Source: Aselliscus stoliczkanus
Taxonomy: Eukaryota > Chordata > Mammalia > Chiroptera > Hipposideridae
Reading direction: 5' to 3'
Assembly: GCA_033961575.1 (NCBI GenBank)
Contig: CM066737.1
Span: 53,048,771-53,112,770, forward strand
DNA length: 64,000 bases
Below are positions 46,232 to 55,652 of the stretch, piece by piece. The number at the start of each line of letters is the position of its first letter. Position 1 is the first letter of the stretch. The notes under the pieces were generated by a model. The model saw only the letters and a list, made by a program, of their open reading frames with translations. It did no database searches and had not been told where the DNA came from. The position numbers were made by a program, and so were the translations under genes.

Positions 46232-46844
46232 GAGGAAGATTATTTTTAATGTGGATTTCCATTTGGGTGTTTGGTGACTAACTTGGAAAAAAAGGAAGCC
46301 AGGTCATGTGCAGGAAGAAACCAGTTAGACATTGGGAAGAAACCAATGTTAGGCTCTGAATCACTTGCATATGCTAAGGCTGTTGACTTAGAGACTCCTT
46401 GCTGCCCGCTGCCCAGAGTGGAGAGAGTAGCCACTGCTGCTCTCTGATGCATGAGGGCAGAGGACTCCAGGGTAGCTGTGTTCTAAGAACTGAGACTCCC
46501 CATTGTCCCTGAGCCATTGGAGGGTAGTAGTGAGGACAGCATGACCTGACAACCCAGCAGCAAGCTATGTGCCACCACCAGCTTTTTCAATCACTGTGAG
46601 AGCAGGAACACGATGTCCTGCCTTTGCCCTAGGCCTTGAGAAATGTGCCTAGCACGGGAGGAGCATTTTTCATGCTTTCCACTCCAAGCCCTCCCGACTT
46701 GTGAGAAACGGGTTCAGGGTTTATTTCTCTACTTACAACCCCCAATCCTTCCCTCACCTGAATGAATCTGTCAGTTATCTTCTGAGGAGCCCAAGACAGA
46801 GCTATGTGTAGCAGTAGTTCAAAATGGATCAAATAAACTCCTGT

Positions 46845-47010
46845 TTTTGACTTACTCATTCCAGGAAGATTCTGAGTGACTGCAGTGCCTATTGATAACT
46901 CACACAGACCAGGGAATCTGGCCAGAGTTCCAGTGGCCAGGTGTGGAACTGAGGTCAGGAGGGAGAGACCTCACAGCTCAAGTAAGGAGGTCTGCCCAAA
47001 CCATTCTCCC
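46845..47010 (+). repeat. Inverted repeat, left copy (166 bp)
   Basis: From TTTTGACTTACTCATT to AACCATTCTCCC this stretch is the exact reverse complement of 49249-49414; I compared all 166 bases by eye and found no mismatch. It lies in otherwise unique sequence shortly after an AATAAA at 46,831. Both flanks diverge abruptly from the other copy. Confidence 0.95.
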
Positions 47011-47385
47011 CAACATCCCCCAGATTTTTAGGGAAGTGGCTCTATAAGATTATGACAGTCTGCTTTCCCTGCTCCCCACCCCAGGGTCTCTTGTTCTGAA
47101 CCCGAGATAATATTCCCCTCAGCATCCAAGCAGTTTCCAGACTCCTCTTCAGAGTCTTCCCCTGAATCTACTGGACCCACCTCTGCTTGCTGGTAGGCAC
47201 AAGCACAGGCCCACTGAGAGGAGGCCATCTCCCCAGATGTTGTGAAAATGCTGGAGGTTCATCTCACATAGGCTAAGAGATGCCTCTACTCTTCTTTCTT
47301 TCTTACACTTCTGCAGGAGGCCCATTTAGAATTTCATTTCCCCTTCAAGGCACTCTGCAGTGTTCTTTTAAAGAAGATTTCAGTG

Positions 47386-47476
47386 GCAAATTGGTTAAGA
47401 GCTGGCTTGGGAAACCAGCGGCCCTGGTTCGGGTCCCACATATGAGGGCCAGTGACACTGTCCTAAAAAAAAAAAA
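47386..47476 (+). mobile_element. Short tRNA-derived SINE, 5'-truncated
   Basis: It starts within the tRNA-like head (GCAAATTGGTTAAGAGCTGG) and ends in an A-tail. The perfect duplication aagatttcagtg is at 47374-47385 and 47477-47488. Confidence 0.9.
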
Positions 47477-47759
47477 AAGATTTCAGTGCTGGAGGGATAA
47501 ACACAACTCTGATTTTCCCCAACTCACACCCCCACTAGGGAAGATTTAGAGCTCTTTCTTTGGTATTATTTGGCTGTGGTATTATTTCACTCTAATACCC
47601 ATCCCTGCTCTTCCCCCTTGGGAGACCACTGCCTTTCCAAAACAGGACATTGTCCATATCAGCTGCCAGTTGGTCCTAGATAGGAAGTGTGGAGAGTTCT
47701 TCGAATGTGGAGTTCCCAGGGTATATGGTGTGGTGAGACCCTGATGCCTGGAGCCATCT

Positions 47760-47945
47760 TCTGTGCCGGGCACTGTGGACAGAGTAGTGAAAAAGACAGA
47801 CTGTTCTTGTCCTCATGGAGCTTACAGTCTAATGGGAAAAAAGACATTAACTGAATCCTGATACAGAGAACTAAAGTAATTACAAGTTGAGATAAGTACA
47901 GTAAAGGATACAAATGGTGCTCAAGTAGAGAATAACAAGGGCAAG
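47760..47945 (-). mobile_element. L2 LINE remnant
   Basis: GCCGGGCACTGTGGACAGAG, CCTCATGGAGCTTACAGTCT and AGTTGAGATAAGTACAGTAA. Confidence 0.65.
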
Positions 47946-48045
47946 AGAAGTTGACTTCATTTTTATCAAAATCACACGTGGTTAAAAAATGCATGTGGTT
48001 AAAAAAATCAAACACTACAGTAAAACATAAGAGAAAAACAGAATC

Positions 48046-48150
48046 GGGCTGGTGGCATGGTGGTTAAGCGCTGCCTTGGGAAGCCAGCGGCCCCGGTTCG
48101 GGTGCCACATATGAGGGCCAGTGACACTGCCCTCAAAAAAAAAAAAAAAG
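48046..48150 (+). mobile_element. Short tRNA-derived SINE
   Basis: The element runs GGGCTGGTGGCATGGTGGTT ... CACTGCCCTC plus A-tail. The duplication agagaaaaacagaatc (48030-48045) recurs with small changes just before the next SINE. Confidence 0.9.
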
Positions 48151-48174
48151 AAAGAGGAAAAAACAGAATCTTTT

Positions 48175-48617
48175 TTTTTTTTTTTAAGATTTTATTGGGG
48201 AATTGGCGGAGGGGAACAGTGTTGGGGAATCGGGGAAGGGGAACAGACAAGTTGCTGTCTTCTTGTTCTTCAGTTTAGTTGCGGAGGATGTTGCTTCACT
48301 ATTGGTATCGTCATTGCGCTCTTCCCGGATGAGGCAGATCGGTCGCTGGCCTCTGGATGTCGCTCACCGCGGCTATTGGCAGCTCACGCTTGGCTGCCAG
48401 CCGCTCACGCTGGCTGCGGGCCACTCACTGTAGCCTATGGCAGCCCACTGCAGCAGGAGCTGCAGCCTACTCTGTCACCAGGGCTCGCACAGCCAAGCTC
48501 CAGGTGGAGCTGTTGTTAGCTGTAGAGGGCAGTGTCACTGGCCCTCATGTGGGATCCGAACCGGGGCCGCTGGCATCCCAAAACCAGCGCTTAACCAATG
48601 CGCCACTCGGCCGGCCC
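48175..48617 (-). mobile_element. Long tRNA-derived SINE, opposite orientation to its neighbour
   Basis: A full copy: poly-T, AAGATTTTATTGGGGAATTG to GCGCCACTCGGCCGGCCC. The duplication cagaatctttt is at 48164-48174 and 48618-48628. It is separated by under 30 bp from the plus-strand short SINE. Confidence 0.95.
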
Positions 48618-49248
48618 CAGAATCTTTTGATCCAATCCCCTCAACCTTCAGTTCCACAAAGCTGCTACTTTAAACTTTGTCTTTTAATTCTTCTGCTGAT
48701 TGACTTCTATTTCTCCAAATAATATGGTTTGTCCTTTTTTCTTGATTTATCAATTTGAAATATTCATCTAATGGATTTCTACCATGATAGATGACAGTGC
48801 AGTGGTCAACAGCATGCCCACTTCAATTTCTCCACGTCCTCCAATACAGGTAAATAATATTGTAGCTCTATCACACAATAGCTTTGTTACATTAAATAAT
48901 GTACATAAACCATTATATATTATTCCATCAACTATAGGAAGCACCTCTTGACTCCTCACTTTTATAAGATGGAACTCTTCAGCTCTGTGCCCTGCCCTCC
49001 ACCTCTTTTCCCTTTCCACCTCTAGTTTCTGTCAAACGTATAATTACTTTTACATTGTCAAAATTGATAACATTTACATTTTCTCCTATAATTATGATCA
49101 TGTCACCCATGAGACATGGGAGGTTTATGCAGGTTGATTCTAAAAGTTGACAACTAATAAATAGTTTTATTATTGTGAATTTGCAAATATAATTCGGTGT
49201 ATTTAGGGATGTATTATTATTTTCATGGGTCCTACATACTTTTGCTTT

Positions 49249-49414
49249 GGGAGAATGGTTTGGGCAGACCTCCTTACTTGAGCTGTGAGGTCTCTCCCTC
49301 CTGACCTCAGTTCCACACCTGGCCACTGGAACTCTGGCCAGATTCCCTGGTCTGTGTGAGTTATCAATAGGCACTGCAGTCACTCAGAATCTTCCTGGAA
49401 TGAGTAAGTCAAAA
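49249..49414 (-). repeat. Inverted repeat, right copy (166 bp)
   Basis: The reverse complement of 46845-47010. It sits in AT-rich sequence and looks like an insertion there, since its composition (GC-richer) matches the left copy's surroundings better than its own. No poly-A or target duplication is visible, so it is not a typical retroposed copy. Confidence 0.95.
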
Positions 49415-50633
49415 GTGATATTTTATGGCTGAAAGACATATATATAAAGATAAATATATTAATAGCATATTAAAGCATTTTCTTTGACACAAAAGCTCAT
49501 TTTTCCTTCTGATTCTAAAGTAAATTAAAACATTTTTTTGTCTCGGATTTCATATAATGTAATCATACGTATGTATACTTTCTTGTGTGACTTTTAAAAT
49601 TAAGTTAGTGTAATTTTTATATTCTTTTAAAACAACTTTATGGAGAAATAAGCAACCTAAAATAAATTGTATGTGTCCAGTGCATAATTTGATAAGTTTT
49701 GACATATGTATATATCTGTGAAACAATCACCACAATCAAGATATTGAACATATCCAACACCCCAAATGTTTCCTTGGGCCCCTTTGTACATTTCCCCCAT
49801 CCCTAGGCAACCATTGACCTCTTTTCTTCACCATAGATTAGAATTTTGTATAACTGGAATAATGCAGCACATATAGTTCTGTGTCTGACTTCTTTCACAC
49901 ATCATATTTGTGAGATTCATCCATGTTGTTGCATGAATCAGTAGTCAATTTCTTTTTTATTGCTGAGTAGTATTCCATGGTATGGTTATACCACAATTTG
50001 TTTATCTATTTGCTTTTACTGGGCATTTGAATTATTTCCAATTTTTAACAATTGTAAATAAAGTCCATGAGAACATTCATGTACAAGTTTTTGTGTGGAA
50101 ATATTCCTTTCTCTCTAGGAGTCAAATGGCTAAATCATATAGTAGATATATGTTTAACTTTATCAGACACTGCTAAATTGCTTTCCAACGTGGTAGTACC
50201 ATTGTAAAATCCCACCAACAATCAATCAGAGCTCCAATTGCTCCACATTCTTGCCAAAACTTCACACTGGTATTCGTTTTCATTTTAATTTAAGTAGCTG
50301 TGCACCTTTCTGATTTTCTGAATGACCGTTTTAATGTGTTTACCAGCCATTTTTATGTCTTTTGTAAAGAGACACTTCAAATATTTGGCTCGTTTTAAAA
50401 AAATGGTTTGTTTCAATAAGTTAATATTGAGTTGTAAGAGTTCTTTATATATTCTGGATACAAATCTTTGTCATATATGTAGTTTGCAAGCATTTTCTCC
50501 CAGTTTGTATGTTGTCATTTCATTTTCTGCATAGTGTTTTTCACAAAGCAAATGCTTTATACATTTTGATGGAGTCCACTTTATCTATTTTTTCTTTATG
50601 GATTGAACTTTTTGATTCATATCTAAAAACATA

Positions 50634-50670
50634 TCATGACATTGGGTTTTCCTAACCCAATGTCATGAAG
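50634..50670. repeat. Short perfect palindrome
   Basis: CATGACATTGGGTT, a TTCC spacer region, then AACCCAATGTCATG make a 14-bp perfect stem within the old L1. The right half matches the expected antisense L1 sequence, so the left half is the acquired one. Confidence 0.85.
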
Positions 50671-50783
50671 ATTTTCACTTATGTCTTTTGAAAGTTCTGT
50701 AGTTTAGGTTTTACATGTAGACTTAATATCGATTTTAATTCATTTTTATATAATGTATAAGATTTAGGTCAAGGCTTTTTTTT

Positions 50784-51228
50784 TTTTAAAGATTTTATTG
50801 GGGAATTGGGGGAGGGGAACAGTGTTGGGGAATCGGGGAAGGGGAACAGACAAGTTGCTGTCTTTTTGTTCTTCAGTCTAGTTGCGGAGGACGTTGCTCC
50901 ACTGGCCCATGTTGGTGTCATCATTGCACTCTTCCCGGATGAGGCAGATTGGTCGCCGGCCTCTGGGTGTCGCTCACCGCGGCTATTGGCAGCTCACGCT
51001 GGCTGCCGGCCGCTCACGCTGGCTGCCGGCCACTCACTGTAGCCCATGGCAGCCCACTGCAGCAGGGGCTGCAGCCCACACTGTCGCCAGGGCTCGCACA
51101 GCTCAGCTCCAGGTGGCGCTGTTGTTAGCTGTAGAGGGCAGTGTCACTGGCCCTCATATGTGGGATCCGAACCGGGGCCGCTGGCATCCCAAAACCAGCT
51201 CTTAACCAATGCACCACTCGGCCGGCCC
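50784..51228 (-). mobile_element. Long tRNA-derived SINE in L1
   Basis: A full copy with the duplication caaggctttttttt (50770-50783, 51229-51242). Confidence 0.95.
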
Positions 51229-51391
51229 CAAGGCTTTTTTTTAAACATACAGATATCTAATTGTTTCAGCATTATTTGTTTTTCCCATTGATTTGCCTTT
51301 GCACCTTTATCTCTTTTCATAGTTCTCTGTCTGGACCCACTCTTCAGACCCACTGATCTATGTGCCTATTCCTTCACTGATACCACACTGT

Positions 51392-51501
51392 TTTTTTTTT
51401 TTTTTTGAGGGCAGTGTCACTGGCCCTCATATGCGGGACTCAAACCGGGGCCACTGGCCTCCCAAGCCAGCGCTCAACCACCGCGCCACTCGGCTGGCCC
51501 C
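51392..51501 (-). mobile_element. Short tRNA-derived SINE in L1
   Basis: The perfect duplication ataccacactgt is at 51380-51391 and 51502-51513. Confidence 0.95.
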
Positions 51502-51573
51502 ATACCACACTGTCTTGGTGACCTAGCTTTATAAAAATCTTAAAATCATTCAGAGTGTTTCCTCTAATTTTAT

Positions 51574-52019
51574 TTTATTTTATTTATTTAAATTTTATTG
51601 GGGAATTGGGGGAGGGAACAGCATTCAGGAATTGGGGAAGGGGAACAGAGAAGTTGCTGTCCTTTTGTTCTTCAGTCTAGTTGTGGAGGACATCGCTTTA
51701 CTGGCCCATGTTGGTATGATCATTGCATTCTTCTGGGCTGAGGCAGATTGGTTGCTGGCCATTGGACAGCTGCTCACAGCGGCTCACGGCAGCTCACGCT
51801 GGCTGCCAGCCACTCAAAGTAGCTTACGACAAACCATTGCAACCCTACACTGTCGCCAGTGACTCACAGCAGCCCAGCTCCAGGTGGAGCTGTTGTTCAC
51901 CATCTTAGCTGTAGAGGGCGCAGCATCACTGGCCCAGGTGGGATCCAATCCGGAGCCCTGCTGCTCAGAGCTGGTGTCCCAAGCCAACTCTCAACCAGCG
52001 AGCCACCTGACCGGCCCTG
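51574..52019 (-). mobile_element. Long tRNA-derived SINE, variant head
   Basis: The duplication is gtttcctctaattttat / gtttcctctagttttat. The head resembles the copies at 12036-12467 and 38557-39019 (GCTCAGAGCTGGTGTCCCAA), a subfamily with an insertion in the tRNA-like region. Confidence 0.9.
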
Positions 52020-52140
52020 GTTTCCTCTAGTTTTATCCTTTTTTTTCCTCAGATACTGTCTTGGCTTTTCTAATTCTTTTGCCTTTCCACATTAATTTTA
52101 GAATAAGCTTGTCTATTTCTACAAGAAACCTTCTGGGATT

Positions 52141-52289
52141 TAGTTTTTATTAAATTTATTGGGGTGACATTGGTTAATAAAATTATATAGGTTTCAAGTG
52201 TACAATCCTATAATATATCATCTGTATGTTGCATCGTGTGCTTACCACCTAAAGTCAAATCTCCTTCCATCACCTCCTTTACCCTTTCT
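52141..52289 (-). mobile_element. L1 3'UTR fragment, low-coordinate side
   Basis: This is the 3' end of an L1 on the minus strand. The plus strand reads TTATTGGGGTGACATTGGTT and AAAGTCAAATCTCCTTCCAT, a 3'UTR I recall as common in laurasiatherian and bat genomes. It is interrupted at 52,289 by the older L1 derivative and resumes at 58,883 after the shared 14-bp duplication. Confidence 0.65.
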
Positions 52290-52850
52290 TTTTCTGTTGT
52301 TTCTCTTTTGTTTGTTTATTTTGTTCTTTAGATTCCACATATAAGCAAAATCACATTGCATCTGTCTTTCTCTGTCTGACACTCCACTCAGCACATTATC
52401 CCCAGGTCCATCCATGCTACTGCAGATGACAAGAACCTCTTTCTTTCCAAGGCTGAGCAATGTTCCATAGGGTATATGTAATGCCTACTCTTTATCCATT
52501 CTCCATTGATGTACACGCATGCTGACCCCACATCTTGGCCATTGTAAACAATGCTGCAATGAACATTTGGAAGCACACATCCCCCTTAAATAGTATGTCC
52601 TTCTTTGTTTCTTGTGGGAATACTGGGTTCTTCTTTGTCTCTTTTTATAGCCTTTATTTTAAAGTCTGTTTTGTCTGGTATAAATATTGCTACCCCAGCT
52701 TTTTTATGGTTTTCTTATTTCCATTTTCATGAAATATATTTTTACCTCTTTTTATTTTCTGTGTGTGTCTTTCAATCTGAAATGAATCTCTTGTAGGCAG
52801 CATATGTAACGGTCTTGTTTTCTTTTCCATTCAGCCCTCCTATGTCTTTT

Positions 52851-52948
52851 TTTTTGAGGGCAGTGTCACTGGCCCTCATATGTGGGACCTGAACCAGGGC
52901 CACTGGCTTCCCAAGCCAGTGCTTAACCACCACGCCACTTGGCTGGCC
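52851..52948 (-). mobile_element. Short tRNA-derived SINE in decayed ORF2
   Basis: The perfect duplication cctatgtctttt is at 52839-52850 and 52949-52960. Confidence 0.95.
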
Positions 52949-53620
52949 CCTATGTCTTTTGATTGGAGCATTTAATCCATTTACATTGAAAGTAATTGTT
53001 GATAGATATGCAGCTATTGCCATTTTTTTTTAGCTATTGCCATTTTATTATTCATAATTTTTATTTTTTTATATTTTATCTTAAAGAAGTCCCTCTAACA
53101 TTCCTTGTGATACTGGTTTGGTGATGATGAACTCCTTTAGCTTTTTCTTGTCTTCGAAGCTTGTTATCTGTCCTTTGATTTTAAATGATAGCTTTGCTGG
53201 GTAGAGTAATTTGGTTGAAGGTCCTTGATTTTCATCACGTTGAATATTTTGTGCCAATCCTTTCTGGCCTGCAAGGCTTCTGTTGAGAAATCAGCTTACA
53301 ATCTTATGGGAGCTCCCTTATAAGTTACTAGTTGCCTTTCTCTTGCTGCTTTTAGGATTCTCCTTGTCTGTAACCTTTGCCATTCTAATTATAATGTGTC
53401 TTGGTGTGGGCCTGTTTGGGTTCATCTTGTTTGGGACTCTCGGCACTTCCTGGACTTGTACGTCTATTTCTTTTGCCAGGTTAGGAAAGTTTTCTGTCAT
53501 TATTTCTTCAAATAGGTTCTCAATCCCTTGCTTTCTCTTTTCTTCTTCCGGTACCCCTATGATGCAAATGTTGTTATGCTAGATCTTGTCCCAAAGGTCT
53601 CTTAAACTACCCTCATTTTT

Positions 53621-53719
53621 TTTTTGAGGGCAGTATCATTGACCCTCATATGTGGGACCTGAACCAGGGCTGCTGGCTTCCCAAGCCAGCGCCCAACCAC
53701 CGCGCCACTCGGGCAGCCC
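53621..53719 (-). mobile_element. Short tRNA-derived SINE in decayed ORF1
   Basis: The perfect duplication aaactaccctcattttt is at 53604-53620 and 53720-53736. Confidence 0.95.
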
Positions 53720-53977
53720 AAACTACCCTCATTTTTTAAGATTCTCTTTTCTTTTTGCTGTTCTGATTTGCTGTTTCTGCTGCCTTGTCTTCCAAATCAC
53801 TGATTTGATCCTCTGCTACATCTGTCTGCTGGTGATTCCTTCTAGTATGTTTTTCATTTAATTTTATTGTCTTTATTTCTAACTGGTCCTTGTTCATGGT
53901 TTCTATGTGCTTTTTTATGCTTGCTATCTCTTTGTTGAAGTTCTAAGTTCCTTGAGCAGCCTTATAACCATTGTTTT

Positions 53978-54779
53978 ATATATTTTTTATTTTATATCTT
54001 TTTTATTATTAGTTTCAGATGTACAACACAATGCAATAGTTATACTCTTTACCCCCCAAAGTGAAAACCCCCCTCCCCCAGTTCGCCACCCCACTCCCCC
54101 CCATATTATACATATCCATCACAACTCTCCTGACTCCACTCCACAGTGTACTCCACCTCCCGTGACCATCCACATATTCAGTTGCAGTTGGCATACAATA
54201 CTATACAACATCAGCTTCAGGTGTACAGTGCAGTGATGAAGCCTCTACTCCATCCATGAAGTGGTCTCCCTAACAAGACATGTGGCTATCTGACACGCCA
54301 CAAAATTTTTACAACATTATTATATTCCCCGAACTGTGTTTCATATCCCTGTGGCAATATTGTAGTTGTCTATTTATGCTGTCTAATCCCTTCCCCTTCC
54401 CCCCATCCCCACCCCCTTCCCAACTAGCAACCCTCAGTTTTTCCTCTACATCTACGAGTCTGTTTACTTTGATCGTTCACTCAGCTCTTCAGACTCCACA
54501 CACAAGTGAGATCACATGGTACCTGTCCTTGTCCAACTGACTTATTTCTCGCAACATAATAGTCTCTTCACAACATTATCAACTACATTCCCAGAACTGC
54601 CCCCATATCCCTGCGGCAACATTGTAGTCCCACATACACTGTCCAAAACCTTCCCCCTCTCCCTCTTCCCCACTCCCTCCCAGCCAGCAACCATCAGTTT
54701 TTCCTTTATATCTGCTTGATACGACTTCAATCTTCTTAAATTGTCTCTCTGGGTTAGCTTGTTTACCCCTTTCTTTTGT
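53978..54779 (-). other. 3'UTR of the HAL1 element with an internal duplication
   Basis: Between the ORF1 stop and the A-rich tail is a noncoding, strongly G-rich (minus strand) 3'UTR. A block at 54,570-54,725 is repeated in diverged form at 54,310-54,455. Both copies contain AGGAAAAACTGA, GGTTGCT, a G/A-rich tract, a CTACAAT..TTGCC.CAGGGATATG motif and GGGAAT.TA. The final part (GTTGTACATCTGAAACTAATA then A-rich) closely resembles the end of the truncated L1 at 3985-4158, so both share an L1-type 3' end. Confidence 0.6.
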
Positions 54780-55652
54780 TTAAAAAAGCCCTTTTAACAT
54801 TTCTTGCAATGCTGGCTTGGTGGTAATGAATTCCTTAAGCTTATTCTTTTCTGAGAAGCTCTTTATTTCTCCTTCAATTTTAAGTGATAACCGTGCTGGG
54901 TAGAGCAATCTTGGTTGTAGGCCTTTATTTTGTGTCACTTTGAATATCTCCTGCCACTCCCTTCTGGCCTGCAGAGTTTCTGTAGACAAGTCAGCTGTTA
55001 GTCTAACAGGAGTTCCTTTGTATGTAACCTGCTGTCTTTCTCTTGCAGCCTCTAGGATTCTGTCTCTGTCTTTAACCTTTGCCATTTTAAGTACGATGTG
55101 TCTTGGTGTGGACTTGTTTGGGTTCAGCTTGTTTGGAACCCTCTGCACTTCCTGGGCATGTATGTTGATTTCCTTCACCAGGGTAGGGAAGTTTTCAGTT
55201 ATTATTTTTTCAAATACCTTTTCAACCCCTTGCTTCTTCTCTTCTCCTTCTGGTATTCCTATGATTCGTGGATGGTTGTGTTTCACCTTGTCCCATAGGG
55301 CTCTTAAACTATTTTCATTGTTTTTTATTCTTTGGTCTTTTTGCTGTGCCAACTGGGTGATTTCTGCTACTTTGTCTTCCAGATTGCTGATCCGCTCCTC
55401 TGCTTCATCTACTCTACTGGTGATTCCTTCGAGTGTGTTCTTCATTTCAGTTATTGTATTCTTTAGTTCTAACAGGTTGTTTTTTATGGTTTCCCTATCC
55501 TTCTTTATGTCCTCGCTAAGTTCCTTAAACATTCTTATCATCAGTGTTCTAAACTCTGTCTCTGAAAGGTTGTATCCCTCTGTTTCATTTGGTTCCATTT
55601 CTGGAGGTTTCTTCTGATCTTTTACTTGAGACATGTTTCTTTGTTTCCCCAT
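54780..55652 (-). CDS. Intact L1/HAL1 ORF1 protein (RNA-binding chaperone)
   Basis: This is a 290-codon ORF1p of LINE-1 type. Residues 1-40 are a charged N-terminal tail. Residues about 40-118 form a heptad-rich coiled coil (trimerisation). Residues about 128-210 are an RRM-like domain, starting at RIIGIPEGEEKK and including FEKIITENFP and TPRHIVLKMA. Residues about 211-285 are the C-terminal domain, with ARREWQEIF (229-237) and LQPRLLYPARLSLKIEGE (245-262). In L1 this protein coats its RNA and acts as a nucleic-acid chaperone in the ribonucleoprotein particle. I chose the start at MGKQRN because ORF1p starts in this way and the 26 upstream in-frame codons resemble 5'UTR. No stop or frameshift is present. 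It is slightly shorter than human L1 ORF1p (338 aa), mainly in the N-terminal part. Expression is unproven. Confidence 0.85.
   Translation of the reverse strand: MGKQRNMSQVKDQKKPPEMEPNETEGYNLSETEFRTLMIRMFKELSEDIKKDRETIKNNLLELKNTITEMKNTLEGITSRVDEAEERISNLEDKVAEITQLAQQKDQRIKNNENSLRALWDKVKHNHPRIIGIPEGEEKKQGVEKVFEKIITENFPTLVKEINIHAQEVQRVPNKLNPNKSTPRHIVLKMAKVKDRDRILEAARERQQVTYKGTPVRLTADLSTETLQARREWQEIFKVTQNKGLQPRLLYPARLSLKIEGEIKSFSEKNKLKEFITTKPALQEMLKGLF

Larger units (their letters stand above)
49600..52140 (-). mobile_element. Outermost old L1/HAL1, 3' part
   Basis: This is a minus-strand L1 3'UTR and ORF2 3' region. The plus strand shows TGAGTAGTATTCCATGGTAT, CAAATCTTTGTCATATATG and CCTTTCCACATTAATTTTAG, all antisense L1 signatures. 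Three SINEs interrupt it (50784-51228, 51392-51501, 51574-52019). The sequence ends at TTCTGGGATTT and resumes near 58,985 at CATTAAAGCTATCAATCAGC, the next stretch of the same antisense L1 region. This shows that everything between was inserted later. Confidence 0.7.
52640..53960 (-). pseudogene. Decayed ORF1 C-terminus and ORF2 N-terminus of the older L1 derivative
   Basis: Minus-strand 53500-53318 still encodes an ORF1p-like stretch with NFPNLAKEIDVQVQEVPRV and TPRHIIIRMAKV, homologous to the intact ORF1p nearby. After the ORF1 end (about 53,090) a new frame opens with MAIAAYLSTITFNVNGLNA, the start of the L1 ORF2 endonuclease domain. It is interrupted by a SINE and then by stops. Homologous sequence ends near 52,640 within a region corresponding to FKIKAIKRDKE. 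The fragment cannot encode a functional protein. Confidence 0.7.

Noticed and set aside
54940..55617. 225-codon plus-strand frame
   Set aside because: It is the antisense shadow of the intact ORF1p on the minus strand.
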